The translations under genes and the position numbers were made by a program. 64,000 nucleotides of DNA from positions 81,189 to 145,188 of the forward strand of contig JAJCZA010000012.1 in assembly GCA_029262635.1 (NCBI GenBank), given 5' to 3'. Numbering within the stretch: position 1 is the first letter of the stretch; every line of letters starts with the position of its first letter. The stretch comes from Vampirovibrionales bacterium. GTDB lineage: Bacteria; Cyanobacteriota; Vampirovibrionia; Vampirovibrionales; Vampirovibrionaceae. Below are positions 29,440 through 39,673 of the stretch, one piece after another. Below the pieces are notes generated by a model, which saw nothing but the letters and a program-made list of their open reading frames with translations, made no database searches and was not told the origin of the DNA.

Positions 29440-29654
29440 CATTTCCCCTTTCTTATTTGAGGTTAAAACCACCGTCGCTTATTGATTGTAGTTTAATTAA
29501 AAAAGAAAAAAGCGCAAATTTTCTAAAATAACGATTTTCAAGCCTTCTCACTCGATTTAACTTGATCTTAGTCCTCGGTTTAAGCGAGAATAAAAGGATT
29601 AGGATATTTTACATATAAACCACAACCTGTTACGTATCTTGTTGAAAGCCTCTT

Positions 29655-29945
29655 ATGACTGTAATAGATCAAGAAACAATAGATCATGTGGCCAAGCTGG
29701 CTCGGTTAGACTTGACCGATGCTGAAAAAGAGCAATATACTCAGGAATTGACCAATATTATTCAACTGATTGAGTCGCTCAACACCATGGATGTCAGTCA
29801 AGTGACCCTTGAACTGGATGCTTCTCAAGAGGTCCCCTTTCGGGAGGATCTCCCTCAACAACGGTTTGACCGGAAAGATCTCTTGAAGATTGCACCGGAG
29901 CCCGAAGAAGGGTTTTTCCGGGTTCCTAAAATTCTTGAGAACTAA
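29655..29945 (+). CDS. gatC: Aspartyl/glutamyl-tRNA amidotransferase subunit C
   Basis: Clamp subunit that stabilises GatA-GatB, which converts Glu-tRNA(Gln) (and Asp-tRNA(Asn)) to the amidated form. 96 residues with the family pattern: VAKLARLDLTDAEKEQY, the linker with LNTMDVSQV, REDLP, and the C-terminal FFRVPKILE. gatA and gatB are not adjacent. The 183 bases upstream, between divergent genes, must hold its promoter, but no convincing pair of boxes is visible. pyrG follows after 45 bases. Confidence 0.95.
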   Translation: MTVIDQETIDHVAKLARLDLTDAEKEQYTQELTNIIQLIESLNTMDVSQVTLELDASQEVPFREDLPQQRFDRKDLLKIAPEPEEGFFRVPKILEN

Positions 29946-29957
29946 ACCATTCAATGA

Positions 29958-31628
<1,671 letters not shown>

Positions 31629-31698
31629 AAACTTTCGACGATAAGAAACAATCCGTACAACCGAGAGAATGACGTAACTCAAGGGGGCATCAGCCTTC

Positions 31699-32799
31699 TT
31701 GTCAATGAACGGACTTAACTGTAACGATAAGTTAAGATTGTTCGCGACATCCCTTCATGAAAACCCAATTAGGCCGATAGCATTAATAGAGCGGCAGAAA
31801 AGGTTTGTCCGCCTTTTTACGCATGCGAAGAACGTACAAGCGAACAAAAAAGAGAGTGTGTTGTTTTTTATGGTGCTTTTAAGAGGGTTGAAAAGAACTC
31901 GGATTAAGCAGATTCGGTGGGTGGGCATTTTGCTTGTGCTTATTGCTTACTTTAGTTTCTTAGAGCTTAAAATTCCTCTGACACCTGAGGGGTCGTCTGC
32001 TCAGGCGACTTTTCTAGGAGCATCAACCGCTTCTGCGGATTCGAAGGTGTCGCCAGACGAACAGCGAGAGATGAAAAAAGAGGCAGTGGTCATTCGCCCC
32101 CGGTTTTTTATTAATAATAACGACTATCAACCTTCTTGGACGACCTTACCGCTGGATCAATCCATTCAAATGGAACTTCTGGATGAGTCGTTCACGTTAA
32201 AGCAAACCCAAAATCATTTGGGCACGGAATATTTTAGCTACGCAGGCTATTTATTTTCCCAGATTGCCAATCAGACGAATGACCCTGAAGCCACTGTCGC
32301 TCTTCAGAATCTGGTTAAAAGTACTCATGAACTAAAAACCTATATGAATAATAGCGGAAAAACCTGGTTTGATGGTACGCCTACCGCTAACATGGATCAC
32401 CTTCAAATCCGTTCTTATATCATGGGTAATTTGAACCAGCTTAACGCCAGCGCCATCCATCGAACAGATTACTATTCAAATGGTTCGTTTCAAGATTATT
32501 CGACGAACAATCAACAGAAAAAGCCAGGGCCGTCGCTTCAGCGTTTTCAAGAGAGTTTTAAAACAGTGCGCCAAACCCGGTTTATGCAAAACCATCCAGA
32601 AACCATGGCTCTGATTAAGAAACAGGTTGCCCTGCTGGATGCACTGGCCATGAATCTTGAACTCCGCTGGGAAAGTCGTCTTGTTTCCAAAAATCCACAG
32701 GCCAAAGTGACCCGGATGCGCATTTTCGCTGAACAGACCTTGCTCATTGAGCCTGAATACATGGTCACAGCGACCAGTCCTTTTATGGCAACCCAGTAA
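31699..32799 (+). CDS. Uncharacterised membrane-anchored or exported protein
   Basis: Up to 366 residues, unknown family. A hydrophobic segment, WVGILLVLIAYFSFLEL, is followed by Ala/Ser-rich sequence, like an uncleaved anchor or long signal peptide. The start is uncertain. TTG at 31699 has a strong AAGGGGG 11 bases upstream and would leave about 70 cytoplasmic residues, while ATG at 31870 (Met58) gives a standard signal peptide but has a weak ribosome site. The rest (about 115-366) is hydrophilic, alpha-helical in character, with no cysteine. The downstream TPR gene is 21 bases away, so the two may act together in the envelope. Confidence 0.65.
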   Translation: MSMNGLNCNDKLRLFATSLHENPIRPIALIERQKRFVRLFTHAKNVQANKKESVLFFMVLLRGLKRTRIKQIRWVGILLVLIAYFSFLELKIPLTPEGSSAQATFLGASTASADSKVSPDEQREMKKEAVVIRPRFFINNNDYQPSWTTLPLDQSIQMELLDESFTLKQTQNHLGTEYFSYAGYLFSQIANQTNDPEATVALQNLVKSTHELKTYMNNSGKTWFDGTPTANMDHLQIRSYIMGNLNQLNASAIHRTDYYSNGSFQDYSTNNQQKKPGPSLQRFQESFKTVRQTRFMQNHPETMALIKKQVALLDALAMNLELRWESRLVSKNPQAKVTRMRIFAEQTLLIEPEYMVTATSPFMATQ

Positions 32800-32820
32800 A
32801 AGTGCGCTACAATAAAAATA

Positions 32821-33393
32821 ATGAAGCGATGTATGACTGGATTCCAGACGGCTCTGAAGAGGCCATGGCCAAAGGCTCTGACTGTCTTGATTCTATTGAT
32901 TTTCTTTTCGCCCTCAGCGTATAGCTATCATATTGAGGATAATGTGATAGTTCACGCCCAACAGGGAGGGAAACTTATGGTGCTTCAACGATATAATGAA
33001 GCCATTGAGGAGTTTAAAATCGGACTTCGCCTCAATCCATACTCCTCTTTATCCGCCTCGCTCTATAATAATCTGGGCATTGCTTACCAAAAGACCAGAA
33101 ACTTCCCCATGGCGATTTCTTCTTACCAGCGAGCCATCCGAATTCATCCTAATTTTGAACTCTATTACAAAAATTTAATTCAAACTTATGCTGATGCCCG
33201 TAAGCTTTCCAGCGCTCGAAACACGATGCGCCATATTCTAAGCATTAATCCAGAGGATAGTGAGGCGTGGTATTTGATGGGCTTGATTTTCGATAAAATG
33301 GGAGAAAAACAAGACGCAAGAGATGCGTTTTCCAGATTTTTGAAACTGGAACCTGAATCACGTCTTGCTCAAAGCGCAAGACGTTATCTGTAA
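32821..33393 (+). CDS. Exported TPR-repeat protein
   Basis: 190 residues. The N-terminus has basic residues, then a hydrophobic core (about 20-33) and a possible cleavage site near AYS, so it is probably periplasmic. From about residue 50 to the end it has four TPR units: YNEAIEEFKIGLRLNPYS, YNNLGIAYQKTRNFPMAISSYQRAIRIHP (two helices), YADARKLSSARNTMRHILSINP and YLMGLIFDKMGEKQDARDAFSRFLKLEP. Likely a scaffold. Close behind the membrane protein gene at 31699. Confidence 0.8.
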   Translation: MKRCMTGFQTALKRPWPKALTVLILLIFFSPSAYSYHIEDNVIVHAQQGGKLMVLQRYNEAIEEFKIGLRLNPYSSLSASLYNNLGIAYQKTRNFPMAISSYQRAIRIHPNFELYYKNLIQTYADARKLSSARNTMRHILSINPEDSEAWYLMGLIFDKMGEKQDARDAFSRFLKLEPESRLAQSARRYL

Positions 33394-33471
33394 TCCCGTT
33401 TCTGTTTCGGTTAAAATAGTAGAATCAGGTATGAAGGAACTCGATTATTATAGAGAAGGGAATCAACACGC

Positions 33472-35400
33472 GTGGATAATTGGCTGAATCTATTAACCCA
33501 ATTTGATACATGGCTTATTGTCGTTGGAGCGGTTCTCGTTGTTCGTCAATTGTTTGTTCTCTTTTCAGCGGAACAGGGACGTAAGCAGGATTTAGTCAAA
33601 AAGCTGTACAAAGCCCGTACGGATTTTAACATTGCTATTCTTGTTCCCTATCTCGATTCGGGTGATCTAACTCACTTGCTTCAGCTCTTGCAGGCCATCA
33701 AGGATCAGGAGTATCCGTCCAGTAGAATCACCGTTAATGTGGTATGTACTCAGGAAACTGTTCAAGACCTAAGCCCGGACATGGTTAACGTGAATGTAAA
33801 GCTTTGGACGTATCCAAACCATCGTGCTAGTCATGGGCAAGCTATTTCCTGGCTGATCGAACGCTGTCTCGCCGCAGGGGGTAATCAGATGTTTGCTTTT
33901 CTAAAAGCCACTGATATTGTTAAACCCGACTTTCTTCAGAATGTTGTGGCCGGTGGATTTGAGCATTCTGTTATGCAAGGCTATGTGGCGACGAAGCGCT
34001 TGCCCTTCACACCGCTCGCTCAGGTGGTTGCCCTCTCCAAACGCCTGATTAATCGAATTAGCAACGCAGGCCGGTATCATTTGGGCCTTAGCTGTCGTTT
34101 GCAAGATTCTGGTTGGGTGATTAAGCAGGAAGTACTGGAAATGATCCCTTACCGCCGAGGGTTTGACCTGGATAACTTGGAGTACTCCCTTCGACTTAAT
34201 CTTTCTAATTTTAGGGTTAGCTGGGCACCCAACATGGTGGTTTACAGTGACGAAGACTATCAATTTTTGCCTTTTGTTACCGATTGCATCGGTTCCTTTT
34301 TTAATCGAATCCAGATTTTTATCCGCTATGGCCTGCCGCTTCTTTTTCGTTCCTTAATCCGGCTGGATTTTACTTATTTTGAAGAGTTTGTCACGGTTCT
34401 TAAGCCGCCCCATTTTATGACAGGCAGTTTATTTGCGCTTTTCGCTTTTCTGGCTTATACCTATCCAGCGCTCTTTCTCGGCGAACCCATTATCTGGGCT
34501 TCGTTTGCAGGTAGCGTTTTCGTTTTGCACCTTTTCAGCATGATGGTTGCTCGAGGCAAGACGGTGGACTACGTTACCAGTATTCTATGGACGCCGCTTC
34601 TTTATATCGCTGGCCTGGTTTCGATGCCGGTGGCCTTTGTTAACTTTCTTGTGGCTCTCACCTTGGGTAGCGGGTCGCTTGAAGGCACCAAAAGCTACAA
34701 AAGTGAGTTTAGAACCCGTTTTAATGAAACCATTGATCCTGAACCATCGATGTTTGATACGGCCCATCAGCAAGAAGCTATTATCCGGGATATGCTGGTG
34801 GAAAATGCTCCTAATGAAGCAGAAATGCGTCGTTTAAAGCGAAATAGAGAACAAGGACACCAACAACAGATCAAGCCCTATGCTCATTCACTTTCTCCTT
34901 CCAGTATGTCCCCGGCGCCTACGCCCAAGCATACTCGGGTGATTGAAAAAAACGTGCCCATCTCCAATGGAAAGCGTCAGGTTGATGCCATCCTGAAAAC
35001 AAAAACCAGTCATGATGAAGCCAATGAAGCGTTGTATCAGATGACGCTGGAATATAAAACGGTTTCCTTCTCCAGCCAGACTTACCGTATTCTTGATCAG
35101 GCCTTTTACGAGTTGGAGTCCAAAATGCTTAGTAAAGGTTTAACCATTGTTTCTTGCGGTAGTTGCGGCTATTTTTACAACCCAACTGCCGATGTGCCGG
35201 GGGCGGTTAAAAATGCGGGTGTCTGCCTGTTCGGTAAAAAAGGGCGGGATGTGAATCTGAATACGGATGCAGTGACGGTTATTAGCCCTTCGTGCCCTTA
35301 TCATGCTTCGTTGGATCGCCGGGAAGCGATTGTTCGGGAATGGCAAGAGAGTTTGGTTCCCGTTGGTTCCCATACGGCCAGCATACTGCCGTCCTCTTAA
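33472..35400 (+). CDS. GT2-like membrane protein with Cys-rich C-terminal domain
   Basis: 642 residues. An N-terminal membrane helix (about 13-30), a GT-A-like domain (about 52-260), two to four membrane segments (about 320-400), then a long hydrophilic tail. The domain reads like a processive family 2 glycosyltransferase (AILVPYLD, AIKDQEYPSSRITVNVVC), but the metal-binding DxD is K145-A-T-D148 (FLKATDIVKPDFL), and QxxRW is not found. The FDLDNLEYSLRL segment matches the late acidic motif region. Near the end C562-x2-C565-x19-C585-x22-C608-x2-H611 could bind zinc or an iron-sulfur cluster. GTG start with GAGAAGGG 11 bases upstream. Function unknown; perhaps a polysaccharide-related or degenerate transferase. 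Confidence 0.7.
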   Translation: MDNWLNLLTQFDTWLIVVGAVLVVRQLFVLFSAEQGRKQDLVKKLYKARTDFNIAILVPYLDSGDLTHLLQLLQAIKDQEYPSSRITVNVVCTQETVQDLSPDMVNVNVKLWTYPNHRASHGQAISWLIERCLAAGGNQMFAFLKATDIVKPDFLQNVVAGGFEHSVMQGYVATKRLPFTPLAQVVALSKRLINRISNAGRYHLGLSCRLQDSGWVIKQEVLEMIPYRRGFDLDNLEYSLRLNLSNFRVSWAPNMVVYSDEDYQFLPFVTDCIGSFFNRIQIFIRYGLPLLFRSLIRLDFTYFEEFVTVLKPPHFMTGSLFALFAFLAYTYPALFLGEPIIWASFAGSVFVLHLFSMMVARGKTVDYVTSILWTPLLYIAGLVSMPVAFVNFLVALTLGSGSLEGTKSYKSEFRTRFNETIDPEPSMFDTAHQQEAIIRDMLVENAPNEAEMRRLKRNREQGHQQQIKPYAHSLSPSSMSPAPTPKHTRVIEKNVPISNGKRQVDAILKTKTSHDEANEALYQMTLEYKTVSFSSQTYRILDQAFYELESKMLSKGLTIVSCGSCGYFYNPTADVPGAVKNAGVCLFGKKGRDVNLNTDAVTVISPSCPYHASLDRREAIVREWQESLVPVGSHTASILPSS

Positions 35401-35462
35401 GAAAATGTTTCGATTCATTCATATTTTGGCACAAAACCTTAAGAAAGTGTTTTTATGCCACT

Positions 35463-35489
35463 GTAGGGTATCCCTATGGGGGATTCTAC
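35463..35489. repeat. Imperfect hairpin ahead of the small gene at 35638
   Basis: GTAG pairs with CTAC and ATCCC with GGGAT, around a TATG loop. The right arm overlaps a TACAAT (35487-35492) that could be a -10 box. It may be an operator or a chance structure. The remainder of the 237-base gap shows nothing else. Confidence 0.25.
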
Positions 35490-35637
35490 AATAAAATAAA
35501 CTCAAAATGGAATAGACACACAGGGAACAGGTAAACCGATTTAAAACGGATTTCAACGGGAACCTAAACACGTTACAAAGAACAAGTCACACAAGGGAAT
35601 CAACGAGATACTCTATTGGTTATAGGGGAAGAACACT

Positions 35638-35883
35638 ATGTCTCCAGTTACAAATAATATTTCATCCAATGCAGCAAGCTTTTTTAGCAGTGGTTTGTCA
35701 CCAAATAGTAGTAAGCCCAAGTTCGGCAAGAGCGATGACGCAAACAGGATTGCTAAAGCACTACCAAAGGCAGGTTTTGGCAATAATACAGTAAGCTCTA
35801 AAACCGGTTCGCTTCAATCTGGTAACGATTTTCAGCGTATTTTGGAAAATAACTACCCAGGCAGAACACTTGGCGTGGGCTAA
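35638..35883 (+). CDS. Small Ser/Asn-rich protein
   Basis: 81 residues, no known family. Low-complexity Ser, Asn, Gly and Lys content with KPKFGKSDD near the middle; no cysteine, no membrane segment, no signal peptide. AGGGGAAG ends six bases before the ATG, an excellent ribosome site, which is the main reason to accept the gene. The N-terminal FxS/FG style resembles the disordered leaders seen on other proteins of this genome, such as the GT5-like protein at 49.7 kb. Confidence 0.55.
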   Translation: MSPVTNNISSNAASFFSSGLSPNSSKPKFGKSDDANRIAKALPKAGFGNNTVSSKTGSLQSGNDFQRILENNYPGRTLGVG

Positions 35884-35907
35884 CAGAATACTCTGACAAG
35901 CTTCGTT

Positions 35908-37554
35908 TTAGTGCCGGAACTCACGGACACCGGTGGTGACCATGGGGAGCTGATGCTGATTTGCCACGGCAATCACGTCTTTATCCTTAATGCTGCCACC
36001 GGGCTGAATAATGGCCGCGACACGAGCCTGAACAACAGCCTCCACGTTGTCTACTGCGGGAAGAAAGCCATCGGAGGCCATTACAGCGCCTTTTGCCTCA
36101 TCACAAGCTTGCCTTAATGCTATTTCCAGCGCACCGATTCGACTGGTTTGTCCTACGCCAATGCCCACGGTTCGTTTACCTTTGGCCAGTACAATAGCAT
36201 TGGATTTCACGTGTTTGCAGACTTTCCACGCAAATACCATGTCTTCCATCTGGCTGGGATCCGGACGGGTTTCAGTCACCACACCCAGCGTACCTTCGTG
36301 GAGCAATTGATCAATGCCTGTCGTCTGGGCGGGGTCATCCGCTTGAACCAGAAAGAGATCGTCGGAAGCCTGCTTAAAGAGGAAATTCGGTGTTTTAGCC
36401 TGTTCATCATCTTGAACCGGCAACGGTCGCTGAATCACCCGAAGGTTTTTCTTCGTTTGGAGTAATTCCAGTGCCGCCGGTTCATAGCCCGGTGCGACGA
36501 TAACTTCCAGAAACACGTCTTTCATCTGTTCTGCCGCCGCCACATTCACCATGCCATTAAAAGCAACGACGCCTCCAAAAGCACTTAGGGAGTCCGCAAA
36601 AAAGGCGGTGTGATACGCATCGTCAATGGTATGACCCAATGCCACGCCACATGGGTTGTTGTGTTTAATCACAGCACAGGCCGGTTCTGAGGTGAATTCA
36701 GTGGCAATAGCCCAGGCGGATTCCATGTCAACAATGTTATTAAACGATAAGGGCTTCCCATTAAGGAGTTCAAACCCTTCCCCCGTTTCTGCGGGCTGGC
36801 CGGGTTGCGTGAGACGGTATAGTGCCGCTTTCTGGTGTGGGTTTTCGCCATAGCGCATATCCCGAATCTTATTTAGGTTCAATGTCATGTGAGTGTCCAG
36901 CGTAGCCTCTGAAGTCCCCATTGATGTTTCTGCGGAAGCCGTTGAACAATTAGGGTTAGCCGATTGTCCCAGAAAGTAGCGCTGAATGTGGCCGTCGTAG
37001 TCTGCTGAATGAGTAAACGCGTCCGAAGCGAGTTTTTTTCTAAACGGGACACTCGTTTTACCGTCGCCGAGTTTTAGTTCTTGTAAAAAGCTGTCGTACT
37101 GTGTCGCGTCGCAGAGTACATTGACCGAGGCATAATTTTTGGCGGCCGCGCGAATCAGGGAGGAACCTCCAATATCAATATACTCCACCATTTTCGCCTC
37201 ATCGTTGGCTAGGGTGGTATCGGCTAAGGCGGCTTCAAACGGATAGAGATTCACAATGACCGTCTCAATATAAAACGGGACGGTATGCGAGGCGTCGTCT
37301 CGTTTGGCGAGAATACCGGCAAAAATTTCCGGGTGAAGGCTCTTAACTCGTCCACCAATGAGTTCGCCGAATCCGGTAATCTCGGAACTTTCGATGGAAG
37401 GAATGCCCTGTTCTTCTAAAAATTTTCGAGTGCCTCCAGTGGAGATCAATTCATAACCATACACATCAACCAGCGCTTTTGCCAGAGGTGCCAGGCCGGA
37501 TTTATCATATACGCTGATAAAAGCCCGAGGACTATTGGACGAGGATAAACTCAT
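35908..37554 (-). CDS. purH: Bifunctional AICAR formyltransferase / IMP cyclohydrolase
   Basis: Last two steps of IMP synthesis. The N-terminal cyclohydrolase has SVYDKSGL, STGGTRKFLEEQG and the GGRVKSLHPEIFAGIL segment. The C-terminal transformylase has KHNNPCGVA (catalytic Lys-His), and ends AVANQHQLPMVTTGVREFRH, exactly as the family does. 548 residues; a short Ser/Thr-rich insertion near residue 200 (ANPNCSTASAETS) lengthens the linker. It stands alone, convergent with the small gene to its left. Confidence 0.97.
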   Translation of the reverse strand: MSLSSSNSPRAFISVYDKSGLAPLAKALVDVYGYELISTGGTRKFLEEQGIPSIESSEITGFGELIGGRVKSLHPEIFAGILAKRDDASHTVPFYIETVIVNLYPFEAALADTTLANDEAKMVEYIDIGGSSLIRAAAKNYASVNVLCDATQYDSFLQELKLGDGKTSVPFRKKLASDAFTHSADYDGHIQRYFLGQSANPNCSTASAETSMGTSEATLDTHMTLNLNKIRDMRYGENPHQKAALYRLTQPGQPAETGEGFELLNGKPLSFNNIVDMESAWAIATEFTSEPACAVIKHNNPCGVALGHTIDDAYHTAFFADSLSAFGGVVAFNGMVNVAAAEQMKDVFLEVIVAPGYEPAALELLQTKKNLRVIQRPLPVQDDEQAKTPNFLFKQASDDLFLVQADDPAQTTGIDQLLHEGTLGVVTETRPDPSQMEDMVFAWKVCKHVKSNAIVLAKGKRTVGIGVGQTSRIGALEIALRQACDEAKGAVMASDGFLPAVDNVEAVVQARVAAIIQPGGSIKDKDVIAVANQHQLPMVTTGVREFRH

Positions 37555-37694
37555 GGGATAATTCCTTCTGTTGTTTGGAGTATGGGTGAATTCAGCCTTG
37601 AACTCAGCTCCATTGTACGGGAAAACCGCTTTAGTCCCAACCCATTAAATGGTAAAGTTTAAGGGATGTTATAAAAAGAAAGCTTTTTTACCGT

Positions 37695-37967
37695 ATGTTT
37701 GCAACGTCCGCTGATTTTTTCCACTATACGTGCGATGGTTGCGGAGCCTTATTTTGCGAGCGGGTTAACCTGATGAATTTAGCTCTGGGTCTTGTCGATG
37801 ACGCGTTTTGCCTTGCTTGTCTTGCCAGGGAGCACCAACAAAGCGAACAAGCTATGGCCGAATTCTGTTGGGGTTATGTTCAGGCTCGAGATTGTTTTAA
37901 GACTCCTTGGCTTAAATTTGACGCGACCGCCTGCCCCAAACAGGAAACCTCTACCTGTTACTGTTAG
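37695..37967 (+). CDS. Cys-rich protein next to TusA-like gene
   Basis: 90 residues with eleven cysteines: TCDGCGALFC, CLAC, FCW, DC, AC and the terminal TCYC. The spacing of the first two pairs (CxxC, CxxC) suits a zinc or iron-sulfur site. I do not recognise the family. It lies 30 bases upstream of the TusA-like gene, so a shared role in sulfur relay or metal handling is likely but inferred. The ribosome site is weak. Length and composition make a chance frame unlikely. Confidence 0.65.
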   Translation: MFATSADFFHYTCDGCGALFCERVNLMNLALGLVDDAFCLACLAREHQQSEQAMAEFCWGYVQARDCFKTPWLKFDATACPKQETSTCYC

Positions 37968-37997
37968 CGGACTTAAAATAAGACCGGAGTTGACTCC

Positions 37998-38255
37998 ATG
38001 ACCAATTTTTCTGAAAAAAAAACGCCGCAAACCACGCTGGATTTAAGGACGACGAAATGCCCTCTAAATTTTGTTCAGACTAAATTAGCGTTGGAGAAAC
38101 TGGCCGTTGGCGAGATTTTGGAAATCCTGATTTTGATCGATGGTGAATCTGCCATTAACATCCCCAACAGCATCCGTCAGGAAGGCCATCAAATCGTAAA
38201 AACGACTCATCAAGCCGATCATTGTCAGACTTTATGGATTCAGAAGTGTTCATAA
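37998..38255 (+). CDS. TusA/SirA-family sulfurtransferase-like protein
   Basis: 85 residues with the TusA fold signature: LDLRTTKCPLNFVQTKLALEKL, read in two parts at about residues 14-35, then a strand-rich half. The catalytic cysteine of the CPxP motif is present, but the second proline is Asn (CPLN), a variant also common in cyanobacterial homologues, from memory. It would carry persulfide sulfur to tRNA thiolation or cofactor synthesis. GGAG lies nine bases before ATG. Cotranscribed with the Cys-rich gene. Confidence 0.85.
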   Translation: MTNFSEKKTPQTTLDLRTTKCPLNFVQTKLALEKLAVGEILEILILIDGESAINIPNSIRQEGHQIVKTTHQADHCQTLWIQKCS

Positions 38256-38326
38256 TTAATAATAGACTTGCCTGTCTGTGGTAAGCTAACCCGGTGAAAC
38301 AGCCCAAATGAAAAGGAGTAAAAGTA

Positions 38327-38809
38327 ATGACCACCGCTATTAAAGAAATTAATATTGGTATCCCCACCGCTCAGCGTGAAGCCGTTGCACATGGATTGGC
38401 CAAATTACTGGCTGATAGCTATACTCTCTATTTAACCACCCACAACTTTCATTGGAATATCACGGGTCCCATGTTTCAACCGCTTCATCAGGTTTTTGAG
38501 GAGCATTACCTGGAGCTTGCCGAGGCGGTGGATACGGTTGCAGAGCGAATCCGGGCACTCGGATTTCCGGCTCCGGCAACCTACCGGGAGTTTTCTCAAC
38601 TTACTCGTATCAAAGAACCAGAAGGTGTCCCCGAGGCCAAAGCCATGATTCGACATCTGGTTGAAGCTCATGAAAGCGTTGTTCGCACAGCACGAGAAAT
38701 ACTCCCATCGGCTCAGGAAGCTAATGATGAAGTGACCATCGGCTTGCTTACGGATCGAATGACCATTCATGAGAAAACCGCCTGGATGCTCCGAAGTTTC
38801 GAAGCCTAA
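38327..38809 (+). CDS. dps: Dps-family DNA-protection ferritin
   Basis: 160-residue four-helix subunit that forms dodecamers, oxidises iron with peroxide and can coat DNA. The intersubunit ferroxidase site is intact: HNFHWNITGPMFQPLH, then HYLELAEAVDTVAERI, containing the His, Asp and Glu ligands at about residues 40-75. The short N-terminus has few lysines, so DNA binding may be weak. Preceded by a good AAAAGGAG site. Followed by the globin gene; both suit oxidative or nitrosative stress. Confidence 0.93.
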   Translation: MTTAIKEINIGIPTAQREAVAHGLAKLLADSYTLYLTTHNFHWNITGPMFQPLHQVFEEHYLELAEAVDTVAERIRALGFPAPATYREFSQLTRIKEPEGVPEAKAMIRHLVEAHESVVRTAREILPSAQEANDEVTIGLLTDRMTIHEKTAWMLRSFEA

Positions 38810-38900
38810 GGACTTAACCTGCCATCCCTCCATAGGGTGATGGGTATGTATCATCTTATGGCTTTTATTGGGGGTATTATGCTGTTCAATTTTTTAAGAC

Positions 38901-38918
38901 ATTAGCCAAATGGCTAAT
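38901..38918. promoter_or_regulatory. Palindromic operator candidate upstream of globin gene
   Basis: ATTAGCCA-AA-TGGCTAAT, two perfect 8-base arms around two bases, 95 bases before the globin start. The symmetry is that of a dimeric repressor or activator site. No known consensus matched. Confidence 0.4.
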
Positions 38919-38924
38919 ACACGG

Positions 38925-38962
38925 AGAGCGATCCTTATTTTATGCTAAATGATAATCGCTCT
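38925..38962. promoter_or_regulatory. Inverted repeat AGAGCGAT / ATCGCTCT upstream of globin gene
   Basis: Arms at 38925-38932 and 38955-38962 are perfect reverse complements, separated by 22 bases of A+T-rich sequence. It could be a hairpin in the leader, or a second operator pair just after the palindrome at 38901. Confidence 0.35.
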
Positions 38963-39013
38963 ATCAACTGACACTGAATCAAAGACTTACAATCAAGTAA
39001 AGGACTTTAACCC

Positions 39014-39538
39014 ATGAACCCACAAGTACTCAAAGACACATTAAAACGAATTAAAGTAGAGAATGGAGGCATTACCGCTTTTGGTCTTCGGTTTTATGAA
39101 CGGCTGTTTGAAAAATACCCCCAGGTAAAACCACTGTTTACAACGCCCCCAGAAGACCAACATAAAAAACTGGTTTCTTCAGTTGCTGCCATCGTGGCAT
39201 TGGTTCAAAGCCCGGATAAGTTGATGCCGTTTCTTCATGCGATGGGTATTCGGCATAAGGCTTATAAAACATTGAACAGCCACTATCCTGCGGTGGGTGA
39301 AAACTTGTTAGCGGTCATGAATGAGCACCTCTCCAAGGAAGGCCAATGGACGGACGAAATGCAGGAAAACTGGAGTGAGGCGATGAAAACAGTGAGCAGT
39401 GTTATGATTGAAGCGGCCGATAACCCGGACAAATTTAAAGACGAAATGGCCGCCGCTGGCTTTGAACCCGATGGTTTCCGGAAAGACACGAAAAAACCTT
39501 GGGAACTTGAAGCCATTAGCATTGCCTACTTAAAGTAA
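39014..39538 (+). CDS. Single-domain bacterial haemoglobin (Vitreoscilla type)
   Basis: 174 residues, the globin domain alone without a flavin reductase. Seen: B10 tyrosine in LRFYERLF (Y28), the F-helix region IRHKAYKTLNSHYPAVGENLL with proximal H81, and Q49 near the distal site. It probably binds O2 or NO and, with a reductase, detoxifies NO or buffers oxygen. A C-terminal extension of about 35 residues past the globin core is charged and ends in AISIAYLK. Ends at a strong terminator. Confidence 0.92.
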   Translation: MNPQVLKDTLKRIKVENGGITAFGLRFYERLFEKYPQVKPLFTTPPEDQHKKLVSSVAAIVALVQSPDKLMPFLHAMGIRHKAYKTLNSHYPAVGENLLAVMNEHLSKEGQWTDEMQENWSEAMKTVSSVMIEAADNPDKFKDEMAAAGFEPDGFRKDTKKPWELEAISIAYLK

Positions 39539-39558
39539 GCGCTATTTGCTTAACACTT

Positions 39559-39597
39559 AATAATCCCCTACCCGTCAGGTGTTAGGGGATTATTTTT
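39559..39597 (+). terminator. Intrinsic terminator after the globin gene
   Basis: Perfect 12-base stem AATAATCCCCTA / TAGGGGATTATT (39559-39570, 39583-39594) with a 12-base loop, followed by TTT. The same hairpin read on the other strand is preceded by A-rich sequence, so weaker termination from the right is possible. Confidence 0.85.
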
Positions 39598-39673
39598 ATG
39601 AGGCCGGTGGGCTTATACTATTGAATGGTTAAGGCCCTTTATTCTAATGACTAAGCGAACCCTATTCAATGTT

